NCBI GenBank assembly: GCA_021151685.1
Contig: JAGKWS010000005.1
Location: 10,598 to 74,597, forward strand
Direction: 5' to 3'
DNA: 64,000 nucleotides
Origin: Chitinophagaceae bacterium
Lineage (GTDB): Bacteria; Bacteroidota; Bacteroidia; Chitinophagales; Chitinophagaceae
In this document: positions 43,642-52,656 of the stretch, in pieces
How positions within the stretch are numbered: position 1 is the first letter of the stretch
Layout: each line of letters begins with the position of its first letter
Notes under the pieces: generated by a model
Told to the model about the DNA's origin: nothing
The model's database searches: none
What the model saw: the letters and a program-made list of their open reading frames with translations, nothing else
Made by a program: the position numbers and the translations under genes

Positions 43642-45354
43642 ATGCCAAAGGTTCCTTTTTGGGTTTTTCTGCTCATAGCAGCTATATACTTCTCGGCCGT
43701 GCGTGTAGACACGATGGATGTAGATGCCTCTCAGTATGCCGAGATATGCCGCGAAATGATGCACAGCAACAATTGGTTGCAGGTTTTTGACCGTGGTATA
43801 GACTATCTGGACAAACCGCCACTGCTATTTTGGCTCAGTGCCGGTAGCATGCGCCTGTTTGGTGTGGGCAACTTTGGCTACAAACTCCCTTCCATCCTGT
43901 TTGCGCTGTGGGCCATATATGCTACCTACCGTCTTGCACGCTCGCTGTATAACGAAGAAACAGGCCGTATGGCAGCCCTCATCCTGGCTTCGTGCCAGGG
44001 CATGTTTCTGATGACAAATGATGTGCGCTGCGATACCATACTGATGAGCTGTGTGGTAAGTGCCCTGTGGTGCATACAAGAGTGGTCTGTAAGCCGCCGC
44101 CTTGGCTGGTTGGCGGGCGGTGCGGCATTTGTGGCATTGGGTATGATGACCAAGGGCCCCATAGCACTGATGGTACCCGTATTCTGCTTCGGTACGCAAT
44201 GGGTGCTGCAACGCCAGTGGAAAAACATCTTTTATCCGGGCCATATACTGGCATTGATGGTCATAGCACTGCTGCTGGTACCCATGAGCATCGGTTTGTA
44301 TCAGCAGTTCGATATGCAACCCAACAAGCTGGTGAATGGAATGACCGGGGTATCGGGTCTGCGATTCTTTTACTGGTCGCAGAGTTTTGGCCGCATTACC
44401 GGCGAAAGCCCGTGGAACAATGGTGCCGGCATGGACTTTCTGCTGCTGAACATGTTATGGTCTTTCCTGCCCTGGATATTTATATTCATAACCGCGCTCA
44501 TAACAGGCATAGTGCAGCTGGTGGGCAACCGCCTGCGCATGGCACCTGGGCAAGAAATGGTAACCACCGGTGGCTTTTTACTGGCCTATCTGGCATTGGG
44601 GTCTTCGGCCTATCAGTTGCCGCACTACATATTTGTGGCTTTTCCGCTGGCAGCAATCATTACGGCACAGTTTATAGCGGCAATGGTAGCCGGCACTATC
44701 TCGCCTCGCTTTCTTAAAATTATTCAACCATCGCATGGGGTTATTTCTTTTCTGCTGTTGCTGGCAGTCTTGCTCATCATTACATGGGTGTTCCCGGCCA
44801 GTTGGTGGGTGGTGTCGCTTTGGGTGGTTGGGGCTATCATCTGGTGGTGGTATGCACTGAAGGGCAAGAGTGCTACAAAAGTGCTTTGGTTGCCTGCCAT
44901 AGCCATTATCATTGTCAATTTCTTCTTTACCAACTTCTTCTATTATCCGTTGTTACAATATCAGGTAGGCTCTGCGGTGGGGCGTTATGTTACCCAAAAG
45001 GGCATAGATGTTACCCAAATGCGCGTGCTGGACTTAGACGACCCGGTAAATGCGCTCCACTTTTATGCCGGTGCACAGGTAAAAAGTGTGGACCTTGCAA
45101 CACAACTATCGGCAGGGCAATATGTACTGGCAGGGCAAGCCGGTATAGAAAAAATAATGGGTGGGCCATTTACTGTAGTAAACACCAACGGGCAAGAGCA
45201 GATAATTGCGGTAGCCGGTACGGCTACTACACAGCCACTACCCGTACTACGCAGGGGTGTGTTTTACAAAGTATCGGAGCTGACACCAGATTTTATGAAT
45301 CCCAACACACGCGCAAAGGCGGTAAGGCCGTATTACTTGGTGCAGATGCCATAA
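43642..45354 (+). CDS. GT39/ArnT-like membrane glycosyltransferase
   Basis: 570 residues with about 11 helices. After the first helix comes MDVDASQYAEICREM, the acidic pair used as catalytic base in GT-C enzymes, followed by YLDKPPLLFWLSAG, a hallmark of the PMT/ArnT family. LGMMTKGPIALMVP and the C-terminal soluble domain are also typical. Such enzymes transfer a sugar from a polyprenyl-phosphate carrier to lipid A, protein or polysaccharide at the periplasmic side. The acceptor is not known. Confidence 0.9.
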   Translation: MPKVPFWVFLLIAAIYFSAVRVDTMDVDASQYAEICREMMHSNNWLQVFDRGIDYLDKPPLLFWLSAGSMRLFGVGNFGYKLPSILFALWAIYATYRLARSLYNEETGRMAALILASCQGMFLMTNDVRCDTILMSCVVSALWCIQEWSVSRRLGWLAGGAAFVALGMMTKGPIALMVPVFCFGTQWVLQRQWKNIFYPGHILALMVIALLLVPMSIGLYQQFDMQPNKLVNGMTGVSGLRFFYWSQSFGRITGESPWNNGAGMDFLLLNMLWSFLPWIFIFITALITGIVQLVGNRLRMAPGQEMVTTGGFLLAYLALGSSAYQLPHYIFVAFPLAAIITAQFIAAMVAGTISPRFLKIIQPSHGVISFLLLLAVLLIITWVFPASWWVVSLWVVGAIIWWWYALKGKSATKVLWLPAIAIIIVNFFFTNFFYYPLLQYQVGSAVGRYVTQKGIDVTQMRVLDLDDPVNALHFYAGAQVKSVDLATQLSAGQYVLAGQAGIEKIMGGPFTVVNTNGQEQIIAVAGTATTQPLPVLRRGVFYKVSELTPDFMNPNTRAKAVRPYYLVQMP

Positions 45355-45364
45355 GAAAAAGGTA

Positions 45365-46246
45365 TTAGTCCTCGGAAAGGCCAATAGCTTGTATGGTTTT
45401 ATGAGAGTATGCCTCTATTTCCGCCTGATCTATTAATGCTACCCTTTGGGGCTTGTTTAATAGTGCAATAGCGTTGTCAAAAGTTTTGAACAAATCTCTA
45501 TTTATTGGTTTCGCTATCAGCAAATCGAATCGGATGTTTTCCTGCAAGGCATAGTCTTGCAGGTCTAAAAACTGACCATAAAATTTGTAGGCTTTGTTCT
45601 GAATGGTTTCTGGTCTTGCAACATCGAATGATACTGGTTTCACCAGATTCAGCGAACCATTCTTCCAACCCACATCAAATTTGAAGGACTTTCCTTCTTT
45701 GGGCGTAATCGTATAGTCGAAAAACAATCTGTCGTATTCTTTCGTGTATTTCTTATGTACAGAGTTTTTTATCAGCGATTTATATCTGTACAGCAACTGA
45801 CTTTCGTCTACCCTGTCGTAATGGGAAATTTGATGGTCGAACACCGAAAAATACAAGTGATGCAACTGATTGCAAACCAACTGATAATTATCTACAAATT
45901 GCACACCCCTTTTTATTGCACCGAACTGCAATGCACTGGCATCATCTGACAAAAATTCATGTTGAAGAAATTTCTCAAAAGATTCTGTATCGCTCAGGCC
46001 TTTCAACAAGCCTTGTGCATTATTCAAATAGGAAATTTTCTCCTCAAATGCTCTGAAAAAAGCTCTGATGGTTTTCTCAGGCACATCAGGATAAGTAAGT
46101 TTCAGCCTATTCAATTTCTCGGGATATAAAAAGGCCAAATGCGCATCTGCAGGGAAATATATTAGCAAACCTACATTGAGCACCTCTCCCAAAACTTGTG
46201 AGTGGGTGTACTGTAGCAGACTGTATATGTATGTAGGTTTGCTCAT
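45365..46246 (-). CDS. DUF3037-like protein
   Basis: 293 residues. The opening (TYIYSLLQYTHSQVLGEVLNVGLLIYFP) matches the DUF3037 pattern, in which a short YS-x-LxY strand precedes a GExxNVG segment. The rest is mixed alpha/beta with several FDV and FDLLIAKP segments. DUF3037 proteins are often paired with HipA-like kinases, but none is next to this gene. It follows the ABC ATPase gene by 24 bp on the same strand and may be the last gene of the ABC-3C operon. Confidence 0.7.
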   Translation of the reverse strand: MSKPTYIYSLLQYTHSQVLGEVLNVGLLIYFPADAHLAFLYPEKLNRLKLTYPDVPEKTIRAFFRAFEEKISYLNNAQGLLKGLSDTESFEKFLQHEFLSDDASALQFGAIKRGVQFVDNYQLVCNQLHHLYFSVFDHQISHYDRVDESQLLYRYKSLIKNSVHKKYTKEYDRLFFDYTITPKEGKSFKFDVGWKNGSLNLVKPVSFDVARPETIQNKAYKFYGQFLDLQDYALQENIRFDLLIAKPINRDLFKTFDNAIALLNKPQRVALIDQAEIEAYSHKTIQAIGLSED

Positions 46247-46270
46247 GAAATGCTTGTCAACAAAGCAAAG

Positions 46271-48172
46271 CTATACGTCAAGTGTTTTACTTACTTTTTT
46301 GTATGCTGACCCGATACAATATGGGGTATTGTTTAGTTCGTTTGAAATTTCAGATGTAGTAAAGATTATCTGATGCTCGCTAGTTAGCGCATTTGACATC
46401 TTAACTATTAAATTTTGGAAATTCTGAGTTCTGGCTTTTTCCATTCCTTTGTCTTCCATATTATCACAAAGAATGAAGCGAGGATAGCGGAAAAAATCTA
46501 ATACTGCGCTTGCAAAGAAAATAGAGAACAATACTGCGTTCTTGAAATATGTTTTTGAGCTTGCAGAAAAATTGTTTTCATCGTCTAATGAAAATGTGTC
46601 TTTAACGAAATTTACATCAACCCTATGCCCTGTCTTAAATTCATCTTGCCTATCTAAATCATGTCGAAGTATGTATAAAGTTATTTCCTTAATTTTTGAA
46701 AGCGCCTTTGCATAGTTGTTCTTTTGCAGTTCTTCTTTTTGGCTAATTTCAATGCTTAACTGTTGAATCGTAGAGGCAAGTTCGCCAAGTTCTCTTTTTA
46801 AGAGTTCAAGCAATTCTACCGCTTTGACTTGTTGTGTCAAATATTCTATCTTTTTTTCGATACCTCCTTTGGCTATAAGCAAATTATCTATTCTATCATC
46901 TCTCGTTGTTTGAGTATTTTTTACCGCTAAATCCAATTGTTTTTGTAGGGTTCTGGCATTTTCAATGAGAGTAGGAAGCTCACCATTATAATCTAAAAGT
47001 ATACGCTCTTTTTCCTCTAATAAACTTTGAGATTCTTTAACTTGAAGTTCCATCTCCTGAAGTAGACGTTTTGCATTCGCACGTTCTTCTTCTTCGGTCA
47101 AAGGTTGCTTGCAGAGAGAGCAATGCCCTTCAGCTATATTGGTATCTAATGCGCCTAAGCATTGTGGGCAATGTGTTAAGGGTAACTCTCCCAAAATCTG
47201 CCTTGTTAAGAGCGAATTGTTTAATTCTGTTATTCTCTTTTGGAGTGTTGAAATGAATTGTTTCGAGTCTGCAATTTCAAAATTGTATTGGTATATTTTT
47301 GTTTGAAGTACTCTTATTCTATTTTTTACTTCTGTAAAATCGGACTGCACCTTTTCCGAATTGATTTCCGTATTCTTTGTAGTCCGTACTATCGTTTGAG
47401 TTCTCAATACTGCAATTGCAGTATCTGTCTCATTAAGCTCTGTTCGAGCTTTTTCAATTTCCTGTTGAACTCCTGCAATTGTAGAAGCATTGCCTGTTTG
47501 TCCTAATACCTTGTTTAAATTATCAAATTGCTTTTTCTTCTCTTCACTTTCTTTGATGAAGGATTTATAATTTAACCTTTGAGTATAAAGAGTGTCATCA
47601 TATATACCAAGCAGTATCTCGGAAATAGCTTCTCTTGTCAAAGGCAAATCAAATCTTTCATACCTAAATAGGCTTTGGGTTGGTGTGTCTTGGTCGATAT
47701 ATAGAAGCCGCAAAATCTGGTGCATAGTGATATTGCTATCATTTGCACCTTTAACTTCTGGAAAGGCAAGAGCATTAAATAAAACGTTAGTGAAGCTTAT
47801 TTGATTTGCATTTTGCTTATAGGCATAAGTCTGCCAATTCAAGCTGTCTTTTTTTGATTCTTCATAATTGTTCCAGAAAACACTCATAGGTTGCAATCCA
47901 CCTTCTGCAATATTTCTTTTTAGAGTTATTACGGCACCGTTAATCTTAACCTCTGCAATAACATCTCTACATTTTAATGCTTCTTTAGTCCAATTATTAT
48001 AGTCGCCACCTAAAACATAAAAAATAAAATTGGCGATCGTAGACTTTCCAGAACTATTCTCACCCCTGATAATATTCACGCCTAAGTGAAATGTTTGGTC
48101 ATAAGCAATGGAGCCATTATGCTTAACAACAATCAATCGGTTTAAAAAAAGTGTTGGCTTATCGTTGGTCAT
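46271..48172 (-). CDS. ABC-three-component (ABC-3C) system SMC/Rad50-like ATPase
   Basis: 633 residues. Walker A is GENSSGKST at 37-45. Two coiled-coil stretches (about 205-320 and 360-500) flank a zinc-hook-like motif with Cys pairs at 335/338 and 351/354 (HCPQC...GHCSLC). The C-terminal ATPase half has FSASSKTYFKNAVLFSIFF (signature-like helix) and PRFILCDNMEDKGME as Walker B, with D/E shifted from the usual form. This is the large ATPase of an ABC-3C conflict system, named from its two small partner genes upstream. It overlaps the middle-component gene by 14 bp. Such systems are considered anti-phage or anti-plasmid. Confidence 0.85.
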   Translation of the reverse strand: MTNDKPTLFLNRLIVVKHNGSIAYDQTFHLGVNIIRGENSSGKSTIANFIFYVLGGDYNNWTKEALKCRDVIAEVKINGAVITLKRNIAEGGLQPMSVFWNNYEESKKDSLNWQTYAYKQNANQISFTNVLFNALAFPEVKGANDSNITMHQILRLLYIDQDTPTQSLFRYERFDLPLTREAISEILLGIYDDTLYTQRLNYKSFIKESEEKKKQFDNLNKVLGQTGNASTIAGVQQEIEKARTELNETDTAIAVLRTQTIVRTTKNTEINSEKVQSDFTEVKNRIRVLQTKIYQYNFEIADSKQFISTLQKRITELNNSLLTRQILGELPLTHCPQCLGALDTNIAEGHCSLCKQPLTEEEERANAKRLLQEMELQVKESQSLLEEKERILLDYNGELPTLIENARTLQKQLDLAVKNTQTTRDDRIDNLLIAKGGIEKKIEYLTQQVKAVELLELLKRELGELASTIQQLSIEISQKEELQKNNYAKALSKIKEITLYILRHDLDRQDEFKTGHRVDVNFVKDTFSLDDENNFSASSKTYFKNAVLFSIFFASAVLDFFRYPRFILCDNMEDKGMEKARTQNFQNLIVKMSNALTSEHQIIFTTSEISNELNNTPYCIGSAYKKVSKTLDV

Positions 48173-48665
48173 ATTTAAATTCGATTAAACCAGTACGTGA
48201 TTTCAATCCTGTTTTACCATACAAGGGCAATTCATTGAAACCAACAATTAGCTTTAAAATATTTTCTTTTTCTACTGTCAATTCATCAAATTTTCTAAGT
48301 AAATCGTTTGGTATACTCTTATCGGTTCGTCTAACGATGTTTTTTGAAAATAGATGGTTGTCAATTAATCCGTATGATGCGATACATTTCAATGCGGACA
48401 TCTGATATGGTTTCATCCTTTCAATAATTCTCTTGGGGTCAATCAAATCTTCATAAGGATTGTCAGGCTTTCGTTTAAATATTTGCTTTAATTCCGACAA
48501 TGAGTTTGGATAGCTAATTTTTCGTGCTTCATTTGGGAAGGTCAAATAAAAATCCCAAATTCTCAAACGGTCAAGTTCAACTTCACTCTGCTTCATATAA
48601 CTTAGCAATTGTAGTATTCTATATACACAATTATAAATATCGAAAGCTGGATGATATACTAACAT
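48159..48665 (-). CDS. ABC-3C system middle component
   Basis: 168 residues. The opening LVYHPAFDIYNCVYRILQLL and the following ELDRLRIWDFYLTFP match my memory of ABC-3C middle components (MC5-like). The rest is helical with KPYQMSALKCIASYGLID. It lies between the CTD gene (6-bp spacing) and the ATPase gene (14-bp overlap), the position that gives the component its name. It is thought to bridge the ATPase and the CTD effector. Confidence 0.75.
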   Translation of the reverse strand: MLVYHPAFDIYNCVYRILQLLSYMKQSEVELDRLRIWDFYLTFPNEARKISYPNSLSELKQIFKRKPDNPYEDLIDPKRIIERMKPYQMSALKCIASYGLIDNHLFSKNIVRRTDKSIPNDLLRKFDELTVEKENILKLIVGFNELPLYGKTGLKSRTGLIEFKYDQR

Positions 48666-48671
48666 ATTATA

Positions 48672-49238
48672 TTAGCACCATTTTAAGTGGCAGTTGCCTG
48701 TTAAGAAAAAAATCATGCCCATTATATCTTCTTCATCATATTTGAAAAGATTTATACCCAGCTCTAATTTTACTGGATTTATTATCCTTTCTGTTATTAG
48801 AAGATTGATTTTTTCCTCACTTTCTTCGTTGCAAATCAAGGAATAAATCTCCATCATGAAACTTCTCTTCACTTTTGCAAGTAACCATATGTTGATGTCT
48901 TGCGCTACATAAGAATATTGAGAGGTTGTCATTAGCTTTTTATGAAACTTCTCTTTTGCACTTTTTGCATAGAAAATTATTTTTTCTCTATTGCCGTCTT
49001 TTAATTTCTTGTCCAAGCCGATGAGATCTCCGTCAATATTAGAATTATAATAATCTAACTCTTGGCATAGTTCTAATAAATCTTGATTAGTTTCTTTTTC
49101 CCTATTGAATCGCTCATACAAATCTTGGAGATATTCATTTCGTACGGCAACCGTAGTTATATTTAAGGAATTATCATCTCTGCCTGTAAATTTACCCCCT
49201 ATTAAGGTATCTGATACTGAAATTTCATTGCCAAGCAT
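48672..49238 (-). CDS. ABC-3C system C-terminal-domain (CTD) component
   Basis: 188 residues. It begins with a short region containing GGKFTGRDDN, then helical NEYLQDLYERFNREKETN. The end MGMIFFLTGNCHLKWC has the FLTGNCH(I/L)(K/R)W motif typical of ABC-3C CTD proteins. The CTD is the candidate effector or sensor arm of the system. The GGKFTGRD motif also occurs in the 56-residue membrane protein encoded just upstream. It is the second gene of the operon, 6 bp after the small gene. Confidence 0.75.
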   Translation of the reverse strand: MLGNEISVSDTLIGGKFTGRDDNSLNITTVAVRNEYLQDLYERFNREKETNQDLLELCQELDYYNSNIDGDLIGLDKKLKDGNREKIIFYAKSAKEKFHKKLMTTSQYSYVAQDINIWLLAKVKRSFMMEIYSLICNEESEEKINLLITERIINPVKLELGINLFKYDEEDIMGMIFFLTGNCHLKWC

Positions 49239-49244
49239 ATACGA

Positions 49245-49415
49245 TTAAGCATTTTTATCTCTCCCTGTAAAATCACCACCAATTTTGGTTTTTCCAGAAA
49301 CCAATATTTTATTATTTTCTCTCATTTCTTTCTTTATGTTATACACTTTGCTAACTGCAAATATGCTAATAAAGAAGCCAATAATGCCACAAACATCTGC
49401 AATGGTTGATAACAT
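49245..49415 (-). CDS. 56-residue membrane protein with GGDFTGRD motif, first gene of the ABC-3C operon
   Basis: ATG at 49415, TAA at 49245-49247. Residues about 4-24 (TIADVCGIIGFFISIFAVSKV) form one transmembrane helix. A basic stretch KKEMREN follows, then a short tail with GGDFTGRDKN. The same motif (GGKFTGRDDN) is at the N-terminus of the CTD protein encoded 6 bp downstream, so the two probably share an interaction or assembly surface. It is easily missed because of its size. It may tether the complex to the inner membrane. Confidence 0.7.
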   Translation of the reverse strand: MLSTIADVCGIIGFFISIFAVSKVYNIKKEMRENNKILVSGKTKIGGDFTGRDKNA

Positions 49416-49504
49416 GAATTTATAATTTTTTTAGCTCTAAAGGTATACAAAGAATAATACAAACACCGCACAGACTATAACAACATAAATATCAATATTT
49501 GTAT

Positions 49505-49512
49505 CAAATATA
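49505..49512 (-). promoter_or_regulatory. -7 box (TATATTTG) of the ABC-3C operon
   Basis: Exact TAnnTTTG on the minus strand, 89 bp before the small membrane protein gene. There is no TTG at the ideal distance. Confidence 0.4.
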
Positions 49513-49590
49513 ATATATTGGGTGACAATTAGAATACTGTATTAAATGAAATACAAATAATTATATATTATGTGTTCAGTATGCACATCC

Positions 49591-50358
49591 CTAAAAACGC
49601 TCCTCGGCACCCAAGCTAAATAAGGCAAAATCGTATACAGAAGGGTCGGTTGGGTTCATCTCTCTCAGCGAATGGGTAAGGGCCGTGGCTGTTTTCCAGT
49701 TGGCTTTGGTGTCTTGGGTAAGGCCCAAACGGAAGGATACCCTTGCCACATGCACATCGAGCGGGCATATAAGCTGTGCCGGGCTTATCTTTTTCCACAA
49801 ACCCATATCTACGCCCGCATCGTCGTGCCGCACCATCCAGCGCAGGTACATACTAAGGCGTTTGCAAGCCGAGTTTTTTGCCGGGGTGGCTACATGCTTT
49901 TGCGTGCGGTGCGGATGCTCGCGCAGGAAGAAGTATTGCTGAAAATGTACCAAAGCCTCTTCTGTGGTAGGATGGGTATACACACTTTCTGGTACAAAAG
50001 CATCTTGCAGCGACGGGTGCTGCTGGTAGTGCCATTGCAGAAAATCTATGAAATACAGCAGGTCGGTAGCATTGAAGGTGCGATGCACAAATGATAGAAA
50101 CCTTTTCAAATCGGTATCGCAGTGATGTAATATAAAGTCGTGCGGGGCATTATCCATCCATTGCATCAGCTTGCGACAGTTGTTGATGATGGTAGTACGG
50201 TTGCCCCAGGCCAATGTGGCTGCAAACAGGCCCGATATTTCCTTGTCTTGTATCTTACTGAATGAATGTGGTATACATATAGGGTCTGCCTCTATAAACT
50301 GTGGCCGATTGTAAAAAGCCACTTTTTCATCCAGCATTTCCTTCAAAGCATCGGTCAT
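49591..50358 (-). CDS. TIGR02757 (DUF2400) family protein
   Basis: 255 residues from ATG 50358 (ATG 50370 also in frame). It has the family segments DPICIPHSFSKIQDKEISGLFAATLAWGNRTTI, CKRLSMYLRWMVRHDDAGVDMGLWK and QLICPLDVHVARVSFRLGL in order. The later half resembles a helix-hairpin-helix glycosylase fold, but no catalytic residues are assigned. Function is unknown. It is widely present in Bacteroidota. It starts 24 bp after the cytochrome c peroxidase gene on the same strand. Confidence 0.88.
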   Translation of the reverse strand: MTDALKEMLDEKVAFYNRPQFIEADPICIPHSFSKIQDKEISGLFAATLAWGNRTTIINNCRKLMQWMDNAPHDFILHHCDTDLKRFLSFVHRTFNATDLLYFIDFLQWHYQQHPSLQDAFVPESVYTHPTTEEALVHFQQYFFLREHPHRTQKHVATPAKNSACKRLSMYLRWMVRHDDAGVDMGLWKKISPAQLICPLDVHVARVSFRLGLTQDTKANWKTATALTHSLREMNPTDPSVYDFALFSLGAEERF

Positions 50359-50382
50359 AGAGGGGTGCAAGGTACGCTGCTA

Positions 50383-51354
50383 TTACTTTTTGCGAAACCT
50401 ATCGTCAGTAAGGGTGTGCAAAAACGCTTCCAAATCGTCCTTTTCCTGCTCGGTAAGGCCCAAAGGCTTTTGCAGGAGGGTATCTATGTTTAGGGGGTTG
50501 GTTACCACTTTGTATGGATTGTCGTAATACTCTATCACCTCGCGCAGTGTAGCAAACATACCGTTGTGCATATAGGGTGCAGTTACCCCCACATTGCGCA
50601 GGCCCGGTACTTTGAATTTACCCAAATCGGCTGCGTTATGGGTTATTTTATAACGCCCCTCATCAGTAAGGCGCACACTATCGTACAGGCCAATGTTGCG
50701 GAACTCATCGCCGGTAAAATCGGGCGAAAAATGGCAGTCGAAACACTTTGCCTTGTCGCTCATAAACAACTCCCGGCCTCGCTTTTCGGCCTCGGTCATA
50801 GCAGTCTCATTGCCGGCCATATATCTGTCAAAAGGTGTGTTGGATGTTTCCAGTGTGCGCTCATAAGCCGCAATGGCCTCGCTCACATTTTTTTCGGTGG
50901 GTTGGCTTCCAAACACTTTAGCAAACCATTGCACATATTGTTTACTGGCACGTAAGCGTTTAATTGCCTCTTTCATGGGCAGTGCCATTTCGTTGCCATC
51001 TTCTATAGGAAAATGCACCTGATCTTCCAGACTGCCGGCCCTACCATCGTAGAACAGATAGGGGCGGTCGCTCATGTTGGCGCAAGTGGGCGTATTGCGC
51101 ACACCCTTTTTACCACCTACACCGGTACTGGTAGGCATGGTATCGGCAAAACCATACTCTGGAATGTGGCAAGAGGCACAACTGATAGACCTATCGGCTG
51201 AAAGTATTTTATCGAAGAACAGATGTTCGCCCAGTTGCTCTTTGTTGATAGGTACTTTTTTTGCAGGCAGACTGTTTTTATCTGGCACGCCAAACCCATA
51301 CCAGGCACATACTGCAACGCACAACAAAGAAAAAATGACTCCTCTCTTCTTCAC
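50383..51354 (-). CDS. Cytochrome c peroxidase (CCP/MauG family, diheme)
   Basis: 323 residues from GTG 51354, which begins VKKRGVIFSLLCVAVCA as a signal or anchor; an earlier in-frame ATG (51414) lies upstream of the promoter element. The two heme sites are CASCH and CFDCH. The family pattern SADRSISCASCHIPEYGFAD, RNTPTC, YDGRAGSLEDQ and GKFKVPGLRNV...YMHNGMFATL is complete. It reduces H2O2 in the periplasm using cytochrome c. The -7 box ends 5 bp before the GTG, so the mRNA may be leaderless. Confidence 0.92.
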   Translation of the reverse strand: MKKRGVIFSLLCVAVCAWYGFGVPDKNSLPAKKVPINKEQLGEHLFFDKILSADRSISCASCHIPEYGFADTMPTSTGVGGKKGVRNTPTCANMSDRPYLFYDGRAGSLEDQVHFPIEDGNEMALPMKEAIKRLRASKQYVQWFAKVFGSQPTEKNVSEAIAAYERTLETSNTPFDRYMAGNETAMTEAEKRGRELFMSDKAKCFDCHFSPDFTGDEFRNIGLYDSVRLTDEGRYKITHNAADLGKFKVPGLRNVGVTAPYMHNGMFATLREVIEYYDNPYKVVTNPLNIDTLLQKPLGLTEQEKDDLEAFLHTLTDDRFRKK

Positions 51355-51359
51355 GGCCG

Positions 51360-51367
51360 CAAAGGTA
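51360..51367 (-). promoter_or_regulatory. -7 box (TACCTTTG) of the peroxidase gene, leaderless layout
   Basis: Exact TAnnTTTG on the minus strand with 5 bp before the GTG start at 51354. Confidence 0.4.
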
Positions 51368-51506
51368 CGGGGCTGCAATAATATATACTGCTGATAGCCA
51401 TCAGTACCGCACACATCCCCCTTTATTCATAGATATAATGTACACATGCGTTTATGCCGATAGATATACAGCATACCTTAATAGCTAATGGTAGCAGGGG
51501 TTTCAG

Positions 51507-51514
51507 TAGTTTTG
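51507..51514 (+). promoter_or_regulatory. -7 box (TAGTTTTG) for the DUF2480 gene
   Basis: Exact TAnnTTTG 27 bp before ATG 51542. It excludes the in-frame ATG at 51488, which lies upstream of the element. Confidence 0.4.
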
Positions 51515-51541
51515 CAATTGGTAACAATACCGTTTTGTGCA

Positions 51542-52045
51542 ATGGAAACAATAGTGAACAAAGTAGCGGAAAGTGGCATCATAACACTGGATCTGGTGCA
51601 TTGGCTGCCCAAAGAAGAGGTGATACTCTTCGATTTGAAGCCTTTCCTTTTCAGAGAGATGATACTGCGCGAAAAAGACTACCGCACTGCCCTACCCCTG
51701 CACGACTGGGCACAATATGCCGGCAAGCATGTAGCCATACATTGCACCACCGATGCCATAATACCGGCATGGGCCTATATGCTGGCGGCAACGTGGCTAC
51801 AGCCAATAGCGGCATCGGTTTACTTTGGTACTACCGATGAACTAACCAAACACCTGATAACCGAAGCAATAAACCACATAGATACCGCAGAGTATACCGA
51901 TAAACGTGTGGTAATAAAAGGCTGTGGAGATACACCCATACCCGATGCGGCTTTTACTGCCATGACGGTGCGCTTACTACCAGTTGTAAAGTCGCTCATG
52001 TATGGCGAACCTTGCTCTACAGTGCCTGTGTATAAAAGAAAGTAA
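51542..52045 (+). CDS. DUF2480 family protein
   Basis: 167 residues starting METIVNKVAESGIITLDL, the family opening. It also has VILFDLKPFLFREMILREKDYR, HDWAQYAGKHVAIHCTTDAIIPAWAYML and VVIKGCGDTPIPDAAF. Function is unknown. The two conserved Cys (IHCTTD, KGCGD) suggest metal or redox use, but this is speculation. A terminator follows. Confidence 0.88.
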   Translation: METIVNKVAESGIITLDLVHWLPKEEVILFDLKPFLFREMILREKDYRTALPLHDWAQYAGKHVAIHCTTDAIIPAWAYMLAATWLQPIAASVYFGTTDELTKHLITEAINHIDTAEYTDKRVVIKGCGDTPIPDAAFTAMTVRLLPVVKSLMYGEPCSTVPVYKRK

Positions 52046-52058
52046 CTATATAAATAGT

Positions 52059-52096
52059 AAAAAGTGCCAGATTCTGTTGAATCTGGCACTTTTTTT
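52059..52096. terminator. Bidirectional rho-independent terminator
   Basis: 16-bp perfect stem (52059-52074 / 52079-52094) with a TGTT loop, A run left and T run right. It lies between the DUF2480 gene and the convergent hpt gene. Confidence 0.88.
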
Positions 52097-52113
52097 ATGT
52101 TGTTTCACGTGTA

Positions 52114-52656
52114 TTATCCCTTCAGTACATATAGGTCTGGCAAATTGCGGCCGTGGCCATCATAGTCGAGCCCATACCCAAGTACAAATTTGTTTTCTAT
52201 CTCAAAGGCGGTGTACTTGGCTTTTACATCGTACTTCAGCGCATCGGGTTTGGTAAGGAATGTGGCAATCTCTACACTGGCCGGGTGCTGTGCCAATAGT
52301 TGCGGCAGGAAGGTGCTGAGTGTCTTGCCTGTATCTATAATGTCTTCTACCACTATTATGTGTCGCCCTTCCAGCGACTCATCGAGACCTATGGCTGTAA
52401 CCACATTGCCAGTAGAAGTAGTACCCTTGTATGAGGCCAGCTTTACAAATGTAATAGTGGCATCAGTCTGTAAATGACGAAACAGATCGGCCGCAAACAT
52501 AAAAGAACCATTGAGTATGGCTATGAGTAGCGGCTGCTTGCCAGCATAGTCGGCATTGATGGCAGCGGCTGTTTCTTGTACTTTTTGGGCTATAACATCG
52601 GCCTTTATGAAAGGTACAAATGTTTTATCCAGTATATTTACTTCGTTGTTTATCAT
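52114..52656 (-). CDS. hpt: Hypoxanthine phosphoribosyltransferase
   Basis: 180 residues. The PRPP loop is VVEDIIDTGKTL near 100-111, with LLIAILNGSFMFAADLFRHL and the flexible loop region SYKGTTSTG. The C-terminal FVLGYGLDYDGHGRNLPDLYVL contacts the purine. It converts hypoxanthine/guanine plus PRPP to IMP/GMP. Its start overlaps the stop of the glucosaminidase gene by 4 bp, so the two genes form an operon. Confidence 0.95.
   Translation of the reverse strand: MINNEVNILDKTFVPFIKADVIAQKVQETAAAINADYAGKQPLLIAILNGSFMFAADLFRHLQTDATITFVKLASYKGTTSTGNVVTAIGLDESLEGRHIIVVEDIIDTGKTLSTFLPQLLAQHPASVEIATFLTKPDALKYDVKAKYTAFEIENKFVLGYGLDYDGHGRNLPDLYVLKG

Noticed and set aside
49245..49415. Interpretation of the 56-residue frame as a decayed 5' end of the CTD gene
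   Set aside because: It has its own ATG, a clean membrane helix and a stop 6 bp before the CTD start; the shared motif is at its end rather than being a direct duplication of the gene start.
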